Source: an uncultured Lysobacteraceae bacterium (lineage in GTDB: Bacteria; Pseudomonadota; Gammaproteobacteria; Xanthomonadales; Xanthomonadaceae). From it: a stretch of 59,381 bases of DNA. Numbering within the stretch: position 1 is the stretch's first letter; each line of letters opens with the position of its first letter. The position numbers and the translations under genes are program-made. The stretch covers positions 1-59,381 of the forward strand of contig CALCNV010000065.1 of assembly GCA_937897645.1 (NCBI GenBank). Direction: 5' to 3'. Positions 51,789 through 59,381 of the stretch are shown here, piece by piece. Below the pieces are notes generated by a model, which did not search any database, was not told the origin of the DNA, and was given only the letters and a program-made list of their open reading frames with translations.

Positions 51789-53195
51789 TTATGCGTCCGC
51801 TGGCAACTTGATGAGTGCGGCATCGATGCGTTTCAAGGCCTGCTCGCGTCCAGCCAGGTACACGGTCTGGGAAATATCCGGGCTGACCTGCGTGCCGGTG
51901 ATGGCCACGCGCAGCGGCTGGGCGACCTTGCCCATGCCCAGGCTCAATGCGGCTGCTGCGTCATGCAGGGCCTTGGACACGGATTCGACCGTCCATTCCA
52001 ACGCCGTGGCGAGATGCTCACGCGCCGCAGTCAAGGGCGCGGACGCAGCGGCGGTCAAATGCTTGGCGACCGCGACTTCATCGTAGGTTTGCAGTGGCTG
52101 GTACCAGACCACGGCACGCTCCGCCATTTCCTTCAGCGTATGCACGCGATCACGCAAGGCGATGACGACATCGATGGAGGCCGGACCATTCGCGGTATCC
52201 AGCCCGAGCTTGTGCAACTGGTCATCCAACTGCGGCGCGATGGTCGCCGGATCATCCGTCTTCAGGTAGTGCTGGTTCACCCAGCCCAGTTTGTCCATAT
52301 CCAAGCGAGCGGCCTTGGAGTTTACGTCTTCCACCGAGAACAACTGGATCAGTTCTTCGCGACTGAAGAGTTCCTGGTCGCCATGCGACCAGCCCAGCCG
52401 CGCCAGGTAGTTGATCAGCGCATGCGGCAGGTAGCCGGCGTCCTTGTACTGCATCACGTCGGCGGCGCCGGTGCGCTTGGACAGCTTGGCGCCTTCCGGG
52501 TCCAGGATCATCGGCATGTGCGAGAACAGCGGCACCGGCACGCCCAGTGCTTCGTAGATATTGATCTGGCGCGGCGTGTTGTTGATGTGGTCGTCGCCGC
52601 GGATCACGTCGGTGATGCCCATGTCGATGTCATCCACCACCACGGCGAAGTTGTAGGTGGGATAGCCATCGGAACGGAAGATCACCAGATCGTCCAACTC
52701 ACTGTTGCTGATCTCGATGCGGCCCTTGATACGATCCTCGAACACCACGCTGCCGCTCTGGGGGTTCTTGAAACGGATCACGCGGTTCGGATCCTCGCGG
52801 AATCCGAGATCCAGGTCGCGTGCACGTCCGTCGTAGCGCGGCTTGTCGCCTGCCGCCTGTGCGGCGTTGCGGATGGCTTCGAGTTCGTCCTTGGTTTCAT
52901 AGGCGTAGTACGCCTTGCCGGCGGCAACGAGCTGCTCGGCGACTTCACGGTAGCGATCCAGACGCTGGGTCTGGTAGATCGGGCCCTCGTCGTAGTCCAG
53001 CCCAAGCCACTCCATGGCGTCGAGGATCGCGTCGATCGCGCCCTGGGTGCTGCGCTCCTGGTCGGTGTCCTCGATGCGCAGGATGAAGTCGCCGCCGCGG
53101 TGGCGCGCCTCCAGCCAGCAGTACAGCGCGGTGCGTGCGCCGCCAATGTGCAGGTAACCGGTGGGGCTGGGGGCGAAGCGGGTGCGGCAGGTCAT
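51789..53195 (-). CDS. gltX: Glutamyl-tRNA synthetase
   Basis: A 468-residue class I synthetase. The HIGH-type motif is HIGG (16-19), and KLSKR is the KMSKS loop. The zinc-binding-like Cys region of some GltX is not seen, as in many proteobacteria. GEP-type core blocks (LIQLFSVEDVNSKAARLD, PHALINYLARLGWSHGDQE) are clear. It charges tRNA-Glu with glutamate. It heads a two-gene unit with zur. Confidence 0.97.
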   Translation of the reverse strand: MTCRTRFAPSPTGYLHIGGARTALYCWLEARHRGGDFILRIEDTDQERSTQGAIDAILDAMEWLGLDYDEGPIYQTQRLDRYREVAEQLVAAGKAYYAYETKDELEAIRNAAQAAGDKPRYDGRARDLDLGFREDPNRVIRFKNPQSGSVVFEDRIKGRIEISNSELDDLVIFRSDGYPTYNFAVVVDDIDMGITDVIRGDDHINNTPRQINIYEALGVPVPLFSHMPMILDPEGAKLSKRTGAADVMQYKDAGYLPHALINYLARLGWSHGDQELFSREELIQLFSVEDVNSKAARLDMDKLGWVNQHYLKTDDPATIAPQLDDQLHKLGLDTANGPASIDVVIALRDRVHTLKEMAERAVVWYQPLQTYDEVAVAKHLTAAASAPLTAAREHLATALEWTVESVSKALHDAAAALSLGMGKVAQPLRVAITGTQVSPDISQTVYLAGREQALKRIDAALIKLPADA

Positions 53196-53232
53196 GGCAA
53201 GTCCGGATTTCGTGATCAGGCAATTTTAACCT

Positions 53233-53306
53233 GTGGGAGGGGCTTCAGCCCCGACGCTCCTGATCCTCCGCCAAAACAGGAGCGTCGGGGCTGAAGCCCC
53301 TACCAC
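53233..53306. repeat. Inverted repeat with GGGGC/GCCCC inner stem
   Basis: GTGGGAGGGGCTTCAGCCCC faces GGGGCTGAAGCCCCTACCAC. It is a family A relative whose inner stem is GGGGC/GCCCC with TTCA loop. It lies in the divergent gap between gltX and lpxH and may affect both promoters. Confidence 0.9.
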
Positions 53307-53331
53307 ACGGGTCAGCCTCTACAATTAGTCC

Positions 53332-54075
53332 ATGACCACCCTCTTCATTTCCGACCTGCACCTCGACGCCAGTCGCCCCGCGATCACGCGCCTGTTCGGC
53401 GAATTCCTGCAGCGCGAAGCCCGCTCTGCCGACGCGCTCTACATCCTCGGCGACCTGTTCGAAGCCTGGGTGGGCGATGACGATCCCTCCGAAGTGGGTG
53501 CCTTCGTGGCGTCGGCACTGGCCGATGTGGTGGCATCCGGGGTACCGGTGACCTTTATCCGCGGCAACCGCGATTTCCTGCTCGGCAATGACTATGCGGG
53601 ACGCGCCGGCGTCCGCATCCTGCCCGACCCCGCCGTGGTGATGCTGTATGGCAAACCCGTGTTGCTGATGCACGGCGACCTGCTCTGCACCGCCGACATC
53701 GCGTACCAGGCATTCCGGGCCCAGACCCGCAACCCGGCCTGGCAGGCCCAGTTCCTTGCGCAACCCTTGCAAGCAAGACTGGCATTCGCCGCGCAGGCGC
53801 GCGCGGCAAGCCAAGCGCACCAAAGCGGGATGAAGCACAGCGACAACGCACAATTTGAAACCGTCACCGATGTCACCCCCGCTGCGGTGGAAGCCACGTT
53901 CACTCGCTTCGGCATCGACACCATGATCCACGGCCATACCCACCGCCCTGCGCAACACCACCTGCAAATCGCCGGCAGGAACTGTACGCGTATCGTACTG
54001 GGCGACTGGTACACGCAAGGCTCGGTGCTGCGCGTGGATGCAGGCGGCATGAGTTTGGAAGCATTGCCGGCGTGA
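53332..54075 (+). CDS. lpxH: UDP-2,3-diacylglucosamine diphosphatase LpxH
   Basis: A 247-residue calcineurin-like phosphoesterase of lipid A synthesis: FISDLHLD (Asp8, His10), GDLFEAWVGDDD, RGNRDFLLG, LLMHGDLLCTAD and HGHTHRP. It hydrolyses UDP-2,3-diacylglucosamine to lipid X. The DLFEAW motif distinguishes LpxH from other phosphoesterases. It is followed by a family A repeat. Confidence 0.95.
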   Translation: MTTLFISDLHLDASRPAITRLFGEFLQREARSADALYILGDLFEAWVGDDDPSEVGAFVASALADVVASGVPVTFIRGNRDFLLGNDYAGRAGVRILPDPAVVMLYGKPVLLMHGDLLCTADIAYQAFRAQTRNPAWQAQFLAQPLQARLAFAAQARAASQAHQSGMKHSDNAQFETVTDVTPAAVEATFTRFGIDTMIHGHTHRPAQHHLQIAGRNCTRIVLGDWYTQGSVLRVDAGGMSLEALPA

Positions 54076-54080
54076 TTGTC

Positions 54081-54153
54081 GTAGGAGCGACGTAAGTCGC
54101 GAAGCCAGGAAAGTTTCAGACCAAACGTCTTTCGCGACTTACGTCGCTCCTAC
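54081..54153. repeat. Family A inverted repeat overlapping the DUF455 stop codon
   Basis: Standard GTAGGAGCGACGTAAGTCGC units face each other. The right-hand unit contributes the last codons and the TAA of the DUF455 gene (54139-54153). Confidence 0.9.
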
Positions 54154-54972
54154 AGGCGCGTCATGCACTTTGCTTGAAAGCTGCTCCAGCGCATCGATCT
54201 CTTCCTGGTCGAATCCGGCCAGCAAGCGTGCGTGGTGGTTGAACGGACCACGTAAGGTGGGGCCCGCATACTTCGCCAGCAGCTCGCGGAACGTGGTGCG
54301 TGGTTCCACGCCGGCACGCTCGCAATACCAGCGGAACCAGTGCGAACCCGCAGCGACATGCGTTACTTCTTCGCGCAGGATCAATTCCAGGATTTCCACG
54401 GTCACGCTGTCGCCCAGGTTGCGCAGCTTGGCGATCATGCCCGGGGTCACGTCCAACCCACGTGCTTCCAGCACGCGCGGCACCAGGGCCATGCGCGCAA
54501 GGCCGTCATGCGCGGTCTTCTCCGCCATTTCCCACAGGCCGTTATGGGCATCGAAATCGCCATAGTCGAAACCCAGTTCACGCAAACGATCGCGCAGCAG
54601 GACGAAATGACGTGACTCGTCATTGGCGACGGACACCCAATCCGCATAGAAGTCGCCTGGCAGATCGCGGAACCGGTACACGGCATCCCAGGCCAGGTCG
54701 ATGGCATTCAGTTCGATGTGGGCGATGGCATGCACGAAGGCAGCACGGCCTTCGGGACTGCCGATGCCGCGCTGTGGCAGGGCTTTTGCCGGCACCAGGC
54801 GGGGCAACTCAGGACGGCCCGGCATGCGGATTGGTTGGGGCGACGTGACCTCCTCAAGCGTGGCGAATTCACCACGCGCGAAAGCCGCTGCGCACTGCTG
54901 GGTCAGCGCGACTTTCTGATCAGGCGATGTTGCGTCAAGGCAGGCGCGGGCTGCGTCGAATAGTGAAGTCAT
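54139..54972 (-). CDS. DUF455 family protein (ferritin-like fold)
   Basis: A 277-residue protein of the DUF455 family, which has a four-helix ferritin-like fold. Potential metal ligands are in FVHAIAHIELNAIDLAWDAVYRF and in NDESRHFVLLRDRLRELG, and in LREEVTHVAAGSHWF. Members are sometimes described as tRNA-modification or rubrerythrin-like, but no function is established. The C-terminus PVGAT and the TAA stop are encoded by a family A repeat unit. The start ATG at 54972 is preferred to 54987. Confidence 0.87.
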   Translation of the reverse strand: MTSLFDAARACLDATSPDQKVALTQQCAAAFARGEFATLEEVTSPQPIRMPGRPELPRLVPAKALPQRGIGSPEGRAAFVHAIAHIELNAIDLAWDAVYRFRDLPGDFYADWVSVANDESRHFVLLRDRLRELGFDYGDFDAHNGLWEMAEKTAHDGLARMALVPRVLEARGLDVTPGMIAKLRNLGDSVTVEILELILREEVTHVAAGSHWFRWYCERAGVEPRTTFRELLAKYAGPTLRGPFNHHARLLAGFDQEEIDALEQLSSKVHDAPVGAT

Positions 54973-54982
54973 GTAATGCGAG

Positions 54983-55073
54983 GTCATCCCAGCGAACGCT
55001 GGGATCCATTTTGACGTTGCTCTCGATCTCCAGCCGCAAGATCAAGATGGGTCCCAGCGTTCGCTGGGATGAC
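54983..55073. repeat. Family B inverted repeat, CCCAGC/GCTGGG variant
   Basis: GTCATCCCAGCGAACGCTGG faces CCAGCGTTCGCTGGGATGAC. The inner stem is CCCAGC/GCTGGG with a GAAC loop, instead of CCCGGC/GCCGGG as at 8990. It lies between purF and the DUF455 gene. Confidence 0.9.
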
Positions 55074-55084
55074 GACTGGAAGCA

Positions 55085-56554
55085 TCACGACACCCGGCGC
55101 TTGCGCTTCGCTTCGTCCGAACGCAGCGCTTCGATGCGCTCGAAGTAGCCCGGCTCGATGCCGGTGACGTAGTTGCCATCGAAGCACGATGAATCGAAGC
55201 AACCCAGGTCCAGGTTGCCTTCGCGCACCGAGGCTTCCAGGTCTTCCAGGTCCTGGTAGATCAGCCAGTCGCAACCCAGGAATTTCTGGATCTCCTCGAC
55301 GCTGCGGTCGTGCGCCACCAGTTCGTCCACCGCCGGCATGTCGATGCCATAGATGTTGGGGAAGCGCACCGGCGGCGCCGCGGATGCCAGATACACCTTG
55401 CGCGCACCGGCGTCGCGCGCCATCTGCACGATCTGCTGGCTGGTGGTGCCGCGCACGATGGAATCGTCGACCAGCAGTACCACGCGGTTGCGGAACTCCA
55501 GCGGGATGGGATTGAGCTTGCGACGCACGGATTTAACCCGTTCGCCCTGCCCCGGCATGATGAAGGTGCGGCCTACGTAGCGGTTCTTGATGAAGCCTTC
55601 GCGGTACTTCACGCCCAGCACGTTGGACATTTCCAGCGCGGCGTCGCGCGAGGTGTCCGGGATGGGGATGATGGTGTCGATGTCGTGATCGGGGCGCAGG
55701 CGCAGGATCTTCTCGCCCAGCTTCACGCCCATGCGCATGCGCGCCTTGTGCACGGACACGTTCTCGATCATGGAATCGGGACGCGCGAAGTACACGAATT
55801 CGAAGATGCACGGCGCGCGCTGTTCCGGTTCCGCGCACACTTCCGCGAACAATTCGCCGCGCGCGGTGATAACGATGGCCTCGCCCGGCTGCACGTCGCG
55901 CACGCGCTGGAAGCCGAGGATGTCGAGCGCCGCCGACTCGGAGGCAACAATATATTCGGTGCCTTCGTTGTGCTCGCGCTTGCCCAGCACCAGCGGACGG
56001 ATGCCGTGAGGATCACGGAACGCCACCAGCCCCAGGCCGAGCACGACGCTGACCACGGCGTAGCCACCCTTGACGCGACGGTGCACGCCGGCGACGGCAC
56101 GGATGGCGGCTTCCGGGGTCAGGCTGCGCTGGCTGCCCAGTTCGTGCGCGAACACGTTGAGCAGCACTTCGCTGTCCGAGTCGGTGTTGATGTTGCGGCG
56201 GTCTTCCGCGAATACGTCCTGGCGCAGCGCTTCGGTGTTGATCAGGTTGCCGTTGTGCGCCAAGGCGATGCCGTAGGGCGAATTCACATAGAACGGCTGG
56301 GCTTCGTCCAGGCCTTCCGACCCCGCGGTGGGATAACGGCAATGGGCGATGCCGACGCGACCTTCCAGCAGGCTCATCGCCTTGGGATTGAACACGTCGC
56401 GCACCAGGCCGTTGTCCTTGTGCAGGCGCAGGCGCGTGCCATCGGCGGTGGCGATGCCCGCCGCGTCCTGCCCGCGATGCTGCAGGACCGTCAGGCCGTC
56501 ATAGAGCTGGCCGGCAACGTTCTGGTTGCCAACGATTCCGACAATGCCGCACAT
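55085..56554 (-). CDS. purF: Amidophosphoribosyltransferase
   Basis: A 489-residue enzyme of the first committed purine step, converting PRPP and glutamine to phosphoribosylamine. It starts MCGIVGIVGN, so Cys2 becomes the N-terminal nucleophile of the glutaminase domain without a propeptide. The PRPP-binding motif VVLLVDDSIVRGTTS is in the C-terminal half. It is the last gene of the folC-SPOR-cvpA-purF block, 20 bases after cvpA. Confidence 0.97.
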   Translation of the reverse strand: MCGIVGIVGNQNVAGQLYDGLTVLQHRGQDAAGIATADGTRLRLHKDNGLVRDVFNPKAMSLLEGRVGIAHCRYPTAGSEGLDEAQPFYVNSPYGIALAHNGNLINTEALRQDVFAEDRRNINTDSDSEVLLNVFAHELGSQRSLTPEAAIRAVAGVHRRVKGGYAVVSVVLGLGLVAFRDPHGIRPLVLGKREHNEGTEYIVASESAALDILGFQRVRDVQPGEAIVITARGELFAEVCAEPEQRAPCIFEFVYFARPDSMIENVSVHKARMRMGVKLGEKILRLRPDHDIDTIIPIPDTSRDAALEMSNVLGVKYREGFIKNRYVGRTFIMPGQGERVKSVRRKLNPIPLEFRNRVVLLVDDSIVRGTTSQQIVQMARDAGARKVYLASAAPPVRFPNIYGIDMPAVDELVAHDRSVEEIQKFLGCDWLIYQDLEDLEASVREGNLDLGCFDSSCFDGNYVTGIEPGYFERIEALRSDEAKRKRRVS

Positions 56555-56574
56555 GGTTTGCGTACTCCGCTTGT

Positions 56575-57324
56575 TTATTGCGACTTGGGCCGGGACTTGC
56601 CAGTGGTGCGATGCGTCCCTGTATCGGCGTCCGCCGGCGCTTGCCCTGCCGATGCACGGTCCGCGGGCTCCTGCCCGGCGGGTTCTATGTTTTCCGGATG
56701 ATCACCTGCGGGCCCGGCACTTTCCGGTCCCTGCGAAGGCAATCTGTCCTTGGCCGAATTGATCACCTGCAGTACCGCGCCTTCCAGCAGCGGCGTCGGC
56801 AGGCCATCCACCTCGCCATTATCGCCTGTCGCGGGCGCGTTGAGCGGATCGGTTTCGGGAACAGACCAGTCCGGCAACTGTCCGTGCATCCATTCCGCAC
56901 CCGGAACCAGCAAGGGCAGGATCTGGGATTGCTTCCAGGACGGTTCGGAGGGCATGGACGTGAAGCCCATCAACAGCACCAGCAGGCAGCCCAGGAAAGC
57001 GCCGCGCAGCACGCCCAGGCCCATGCCCAGCATGCGATCCACGCCGGACAGCCCTACGGACTTCACCATCGACTTGATCAGCATGCCGACCAGGGTCACG
57101 CCCACCATCACCACCATGAAGGTGGCCGCGTAACCGCCCATCAGTTCCGATGGCGACGGCACCCCGTCGTCTGAGAACCAGAATGCAGCCTGCTCACCAA
57201 AACGGAACGCGACCCAGCCCGACAGCAGCCAGGCAATCGTGGATACCAGGGTGCCGACGAAACCGCGCAGCAGTCCGAGCACGGTGGATCCACCGATCAC
57301 GACCAGCAACACCAGATCAATCAC
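56575..57324 (-). CDS. cvpA: CvpA family membrane protein
   Basis: A 249-residue protein with four helices (about 2-18, 24-42, 60-85, 98-120) and the CvpA pattern VDLVLLVVIGGSTVLGLLRGFVGTLVSTIAWLLSGWVAFRFG. In E. coli the gene is needed for colicin V production and lies upstream of purF, as here. The C-terminal half is a long Pro/Ala/Gln-rich tail that is longer than in E. coli. Confidence 0.93.
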   Translation of the reverse strand: MIDLVLLVVIGGSTVLGLLRGFVGTLVSTIAWLLSGWVAFRFGEQAAFWFSDDGVPSPSELMGGYAATFMVVMVGVTLVGMLIKSMVKSVGLSGVDRMLGMGLGVLRGAFLGCLLVLLMGFTSMPSEPSWKQSQILPLLVPGAEWMHGQLPDWSVPETDPLNAPATGDNGEVDGLPTPLLEGAVLQVINSAKDRLPSQGPESAGPAGDHPENIEPAGQEPADRASAGQAPADADTGTHRTTGKSRPKSQ

Positions 57325-57360
57325 GTGGCCACCCTTGCACGCGTGGTCGAGGCGCCGTGC

Positions 57361-58383
57361 TTACGGATGCGCGCTGACCATGCCCTGGATGCCCGACTTG
57401 GCCGCGACCTGCGACTTCAGCGCTTCGGCATCGGCGCGGCTGGCCACGGGACCCACGCGCACGCGGCTGAGCGTGCCCTTGTCGGTCTTGACCTGCTGCA
57501 CGAAGGCGCTGAAGCCATTCGCACGCAGTTTGTCGCGCAGCGCGTTGGCATCCGCCACCTGCGAGAACGCACCCAGCTGCACTGCAAAACCGACATTGGA
57601 AGCAGCTGGCTTGGGTGCAGCGGTGGTGGTTGGCACGGCGGGCTTCGGCGCAGTGGCCACGGGTTTGGCGGCCGGCGCAGGCGTGGAGGTGGTGGGTACC
57701 GGCTTCGCCGCGACCGGCTTGGCGGGTTCAGGCGCAAGCGTTTGCGTGGTGACTGCTGCGGGGGCCGTCGTGGCTTGGGCCACCGAAGGCGTAGCAGGAG
57801 CTGGAGCGGGAGCCTGCGCATCCAGCGTCACCACTTGCGCCTTCACGTCGCTGCGCACCTGCGTGGCCTGCAGGCGTGCCGCTTCGGCATCGGCACGATC
57901 CACATACGGCCCGATGCGCACGCGGTAGGCCTGCTTGCCGTTGATGACGGCGGGTTCGCGGAAGGCGGGCAGCTTGGATTGCTTGAGGCGTGCGATGACC
58001 GCGTCGGCATCGGCCGCCGTGGCATACGCGCCAAAATTCACCGCCAGGTTGCCGGCGGCAACCGTGGCCGGCAGCATCGCCGTGGGTGCAGCAGGTGTCG
58101 CACCCAGCGGGATTGCTTCACTGGCGCTTGGCGTTGAAATCGTGGCAGGTGCCGAAGCCGTGCTGTCCAAGCCCACCGCGCCGCCGTTGGGGGCATTGCC
58201 CGGCGTCACCAAGGGCAACTCCCGCGTTTCAAATTCCCCGTCCGGGGTTGCCGGAACCGCAAGCGGCACGTCGGACACGCCGCTGTCGGGAGCCGGGCCC
58301 TTGATCAGCATTGGCAGGAAGATCACGGCCAGGGCCACCAGGACGACGGCGCCGATCAGGCGTTGTTTGAGGGCGGTATCCAT
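57361..58383 (-). CDS. Cell-division SPOR-domain membrane protein (DedD-like)
   Basis: A 340-residue protein with an N-terminal membrane helix (about 8-26), a Pro/Ala-rich periplasmic linker and two SPOR-type repeats: LAVNFGAYATAADADAVIARLKQSKLPAF to GPYVDRADAEAARL, and VGFAVQLGAFSQVADANALRDKLRANGFSAF to the C-terminus. SPOR domains bind denuded peptidoglycan at the division septum. Two copies are unusual for DedD, which usually has one. It lies between cvpA and folC as dedD does in E. coli. Confidence 0.88.
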   Translation of the reverse strand: MDTALKQRLIGAVVLVALAVIFLPMLIKGPAPDSGVSDVPLAVPATPDGEFETRELPLVTPGNAPNGGAVGLDSTASAPATISTPSASEAIPLGATPAAPTAMLPATVAAGNLAVNFGAYATAADADAVIARLKQSKLPAFREPAVINGKQAYRVRIGPYVDRADAEAARLQATQVRSDVKAQVVTLDAQAPAPAPATPSVAQATTAPAAVTTQTLAPEPAKPVAAKPVPTTSTPAPAAKPVATAPKPAVPTTTAAPKPAASNVGFAVQLGAFSQVADANALRDKLRANGFSAFVQQVKTDKGTLSRVRVGPVASRADAEALKSQVAAKSGIQGMVSAHP

Positions 58384-58451
58384 GCGGGCTCACGAAACGA
58401 CGCGGCGGGAATGCCGTGCGGATTATACGGCGCGCTCCATCGGCTTCACCG

Positions 58452-59381
58452 TCATTGACCTGAATGCAGGATCGCCAGCGCCTCGGCGACGGTGTGGAAC
58501 GAGCCGAACACCAGCACGCGATCGCCACTGCCTGCCTGCGCGTGCGCCGCCTGCAGCGCTTCCCGCACCGTGGCATGTCGCGTGCCCTGTGCGGCGGCGG
58601 AATCCTGCAACTGCGACGCGAGCTGGTCCACACCCTGCCCACGCGTACCACCCGCTTCCAGCCCGGCCAGCGACCAGTGCGATATTTCATCTTCCAACGC
58701 AGTCACGACACCCACCACGTCCTTGTCTGCCAACGCCGCGAACACGCCCAGCGTGCGGCCCGCGATTGGCGTGGCGCGCAACCATGCGGCCAATTCACGT
58801 GCCGCCTGCGGGTTATGGCCCACGTCGACGATTACGGGCACGCCTTGGTACTTGAAGTGTTGCAGGCGCCCGGGCACGTTCGCCGAAGCCACGCCCAGTG
58901 CGAGTGCAGACGAAGGAATCTCGACATCCAGTGCGCGCAACGCGGCGATGGCAGTGGCCGCGTTGGCGCGCTGTATCGGCGCGGCGAGCAAGGGCAGCGG
59001 CAATTCGATTTCAAACCCGGTGTCACGCCAGCGCCAGTGCGTTGCATCCACAGGTTCATGGAAGAAATCGCTGCCCAGGCGGATGGCGTTGGCACCGATG
59101 GCGTAAGCATGGCGCAGCACGCTGGAAGGCGAGTCGATCTCGCCCAGCACCAGCGGTTTCCACGCACGGGCGATGCCGGCTTTTTCACGACCAATGGTTT
59201 CGCGGTCATTGCCCAGCCAGTCGACGTGGTCAATGTCGACGGTGGTGATGACGGCGACATCGGGGTCGACGATGTTGACGGCGTCGAGGCGACCGCCGAG
59301 TCCGACTTCCAGGACGACCAGGTCGAGATCGGATTGCTGGAACAGCCAGAGCGCGGCGAGCGTGCCGAATTCGAAGTAGGT
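58452..59381 (-). CDS. folC: Bifunctional dihydrofolate synthase/folylpolyglutamate synthase, C-terminal part
   Basis: The visible 309 residues are the central and C-terminal part of FolC: VVLEVGLGGRLDAVNIVDPDVAVITTVDIDHVDWLG, the GREKAGIARAWKPLVLG motif, and VIVDVGHNPQAARELA with the C-terminal Rossmann-like domain. FolC adds glutamate to dihydropteroate and folates. The 5' end with the ATP-binding loop lies past the right edge of the window. Confidence 0.95.
   Translation of the reverse strand, partial: TYFEFGTLAALWLFQQSDLDLVVLEVGLGGRLDAVNIVDPDVAVITTVDIDHVDWLGNDRETIGREKAGIARAWKPLVLGEIDSPSSVLRHAYAIGANAIRLGSDFFHEPVDATHWRWRDTGFEIELPLPLLAAPIQRANAATAIAALRALDVEIPSSALALGVASANVPGRLQHFKYQGVPVIVDVGHNPQAARELAAWLRATPIAGRTLGVFAALADKDVVGVVTALEDEISHWSLAGLEAGGTRGQGVDQLASQLQDSAAAQGTRHATVREALQAAHAQAGSGDRVLVFGSFHTVAEALAILHSGQ

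Noticed and set aside
51510..53294. Long plus-strand open frame across gltX and zur
   Set aside because: It is antisense to two genes with strong motifs (HIGG, KLSKR, CxxC). Composition is typical of shadow frames.
2863..55073. CRISPR array from the many repeats
   Set aside because: The repeats are paired palindromes at scattered gene borders, not evenly spaced units with unique spacers.

Overview
The window is a high-GC chromosomal segment from a gammaproteobacterium. The folC-SPOR-cvpA-purF block, lpxH, gltX-zur, a urocanate hydratase/HutF/HutI histidine pathway, a bTHX ribosomal protein and many palindromic intergenic repeats all suggest Xanthomonadaceae (Lysobacter/Luteimonas/Thermomonas type). 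This placement is an inference from gene content and protein resemblance; no marker such as rRNA is present. No tRNA, rRNA, CRISPR array, insertion sequence or prophage was seen.

Layout. 1-8.2 kb: DUF2785 and GFA genes, a DUF885 lipoprotein, an ABC exporter, VOC and DUF72 proteins, a TfoX-like protein and an EamA permease whose 3' end is tandemly duplicated (206-bp period). 8.2-16.8 kb: RluF, a DEAD-box helicase, a fatty acid desaturase, an ECF-type sigma factor with a membrane partner, an S4 protein, then LemA/DUF2207/GIY-YIG as an overlapping cluster. 17.2-30.9 kb: membrane and envelope proteins, including a ClpP-like lipoprotein, a secreted glycogen-debranching-like enzyme, a GH16 glucanase and a DUF1615 lipoprotein. 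This stretch also holds a frameshifted membrane gene, a MerR/DUF2938/DUF2798 cassette with a clear MerR dyad, a diheme cytochrome-rhodanese fusion and an FKBP lipoprotein. 31-37 kb: a beta-propeller protein, then a CocE-like hydrolase directly downstream of hutU. The hydrolase is followed by a second, decayed copy of the hutU 3' end.

37-46.5 kb: a ThuA protein, two tandem small secreted proteins whose C-terminal half reads like the start of a TonB-dependent receptor plug, a phosphodiesterase, two alkylation-repair genes (Ada/AlkA fusion and Ogt), and the divergent hutF / hutI region. 46.5-53.2 kb: bTHX and a zinc module consisting of a MerC-like protein and a His-rich TonB receptor sharing a Zur-box-like palindrome, with a zur gene about 4 kb away behind gltX. 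A MarR/MFS pair lies between. 53.3-59.4 kb: lpxH, a DUF455 protein, then purF, cvpA, a double-SPOR protein and the 3' part of folC.

The most striking non-coding feature is about twenty inverted-repeat elements in several sequence families. Their inner stems differ between copies by paired changes that preserve base pairing. The items I would follow first are the TonB-plug-like small proteins, the hutU tail duplication around the hydrolase gene, the Zur-box module and the covarying repeats.
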